From contig PATZ01000038.1 of assembly GCA_002712575.1 (NCBI GenBank), positions 4,099 to 10,412 on the forward strand: a DNA stretch of 6,314 nucleotides. The letters run 5' to 3'. Positions 6,070-6,314 of this stretch are shown here, in pieces. How positions within the stretch are numbered: the first letter of the stretch is position 1; each line of letters starts with the position of its first letter. The DNA comes from Methanobacteriota archaeon (GTDB lineage: Archaea; Thermoplasmatota; Poseidoniia; Poseidoniales; Thalassarchaeaceae). The position numbers and the translations under genes are program-made. The notes beneath the pieces are model-generated. The model did not search any database, was not told the origin of the DNA, and saw only the letters and a program-made list of their open reading frames with translations.

Positions 6070-6314
6070 TTATTTTTCTAGTATTTCATTAATTTTTTCC
6101 ATATCTAGACCTTGTTCCCGTGCTAAAAGCGAAACACATAGCCACAAAGTCGCCGGCCCCAATGCTTTTCTTTTTCTTTGTGATCTCCTAACTACTTCTC
6201 TATTAGTCAAACCAGATTTTTTTGAAACATAATTAATTAAAATATTTGTCTTATCTTCAATACTTTTCGATTCGTTAACGGAATTGTGTGAATCTTGTTT
6301 GTTTTGTTTTATAG
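6070..6314 (-). CDS. C-terminal part of a small protein resembling archaeal DUF2240; start beyond the right edge
   Basis: On the minus strand a frame is open from the window edge to a TAA at 6070-6072, giving 80 residues with the beginning missing. The visible part starts with a polar, low-complexity linker (KQNKQDSHNSVNESKS). It continues into two or three predicted helices: IEDKTNILINYVSKKSG, LTNREVVRRSQRKRKALG and PATLWLCVSLLAREQG, then a short acidic end (DMEKINEILEK). The arrangement of a helix, a 'T..EVV..I/R..Q' helix, a hydrophobic 'A..L.AREQGLD' helix and an end shortly after resembles, from memory, the C-terminus of the archaeal DUF2240 family, whose function is unknown. The central helix is strongly basic (RRSQRKRK), so nucleic-acid contact is possible. 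That it is a real coding sequence is likely from the smooth amphipathic helices and stop placement; the family name is tentative. Confidence 0.6.
   Translation of the reverse strand, partial: IKQNKQDSHNSVNESKSIEDKTNILINYVSKKSGLTNREVVRRSQRKRKALGPATLWLCVSLLAREQGLDMEKINEILEK

Overview
The window looks like a gene-dense, AT-rich euryarchaeal chromosome segment. Archaeal identity rests on Rpo11/RpoL (the archaeal RNA polymerase subunit), archaeal-type EF-1 beta next to a small CPxCG zinc-ribbon gene, archaeal/eukaryal-type TruD, and an RlmE/FtsJ methyltransferase. AT-richness, short intergenic gaps, a secreted thioredoxin-like protein and a large MMPL-type RND protein would fit a marine Thermoplasmatota lineage (Marine Group II/III, Ca. 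Poseidoniales or relatives). That placement is inference from gene content, not from a marker-gene comparison.

Layout, left to right. A minus-strand secreted thioredoxin-fold protein with a WCDVC active site starts near 291 and runs off the left edge. It diverges from plus-strand rlmE (348-1097). rlmE meets the minus-strand RND/MMPL gene (1094-3667) tail to tail, sharing 4 bases. After a 109-base divergent promoter region come rpoL (3777-4034) and truD (4047-5441) on the plus strand, a tight two-gene unit in which truD has a TTG start behind a strong Shine-Dalgarno. truD converges, 21 bases apart, on a minus-strand pair: a 55-residue zinc ribbon (5747-5914) followed by EF-1 beta (5463-5729). 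An AT-rich 155-base spacer separates that pair from the C-terminal part of a small protein (6070-6314, minus) that enters from the right edge and resembles the C-terminus of the archaeal DUF2240 family.

Functionally most of the window is information processing: 23S rRNA 2'-O-methylation (RlmE), transcription (Rpo11), tRNA pseudouridylation (TruD), and nucleotide exchange on the elongation factor EF-1A (EF-1 beta, with the zinc ribbon as its usual neighbour). Two genes act at or outside the membrane: the thioredoxin-like protein and the RND protein. I see no mobile element, CRISPR array, tRNA, rRNA or defence system, and no clear evidence of an undescribed multi-gene system. The points most worth a second look are the zinc ribbon that has lost two of its eight expected cysteines, the edge-truncated redox and DUF2240-like genes, and start-site corrections for the RND and EF-1 beta genes.
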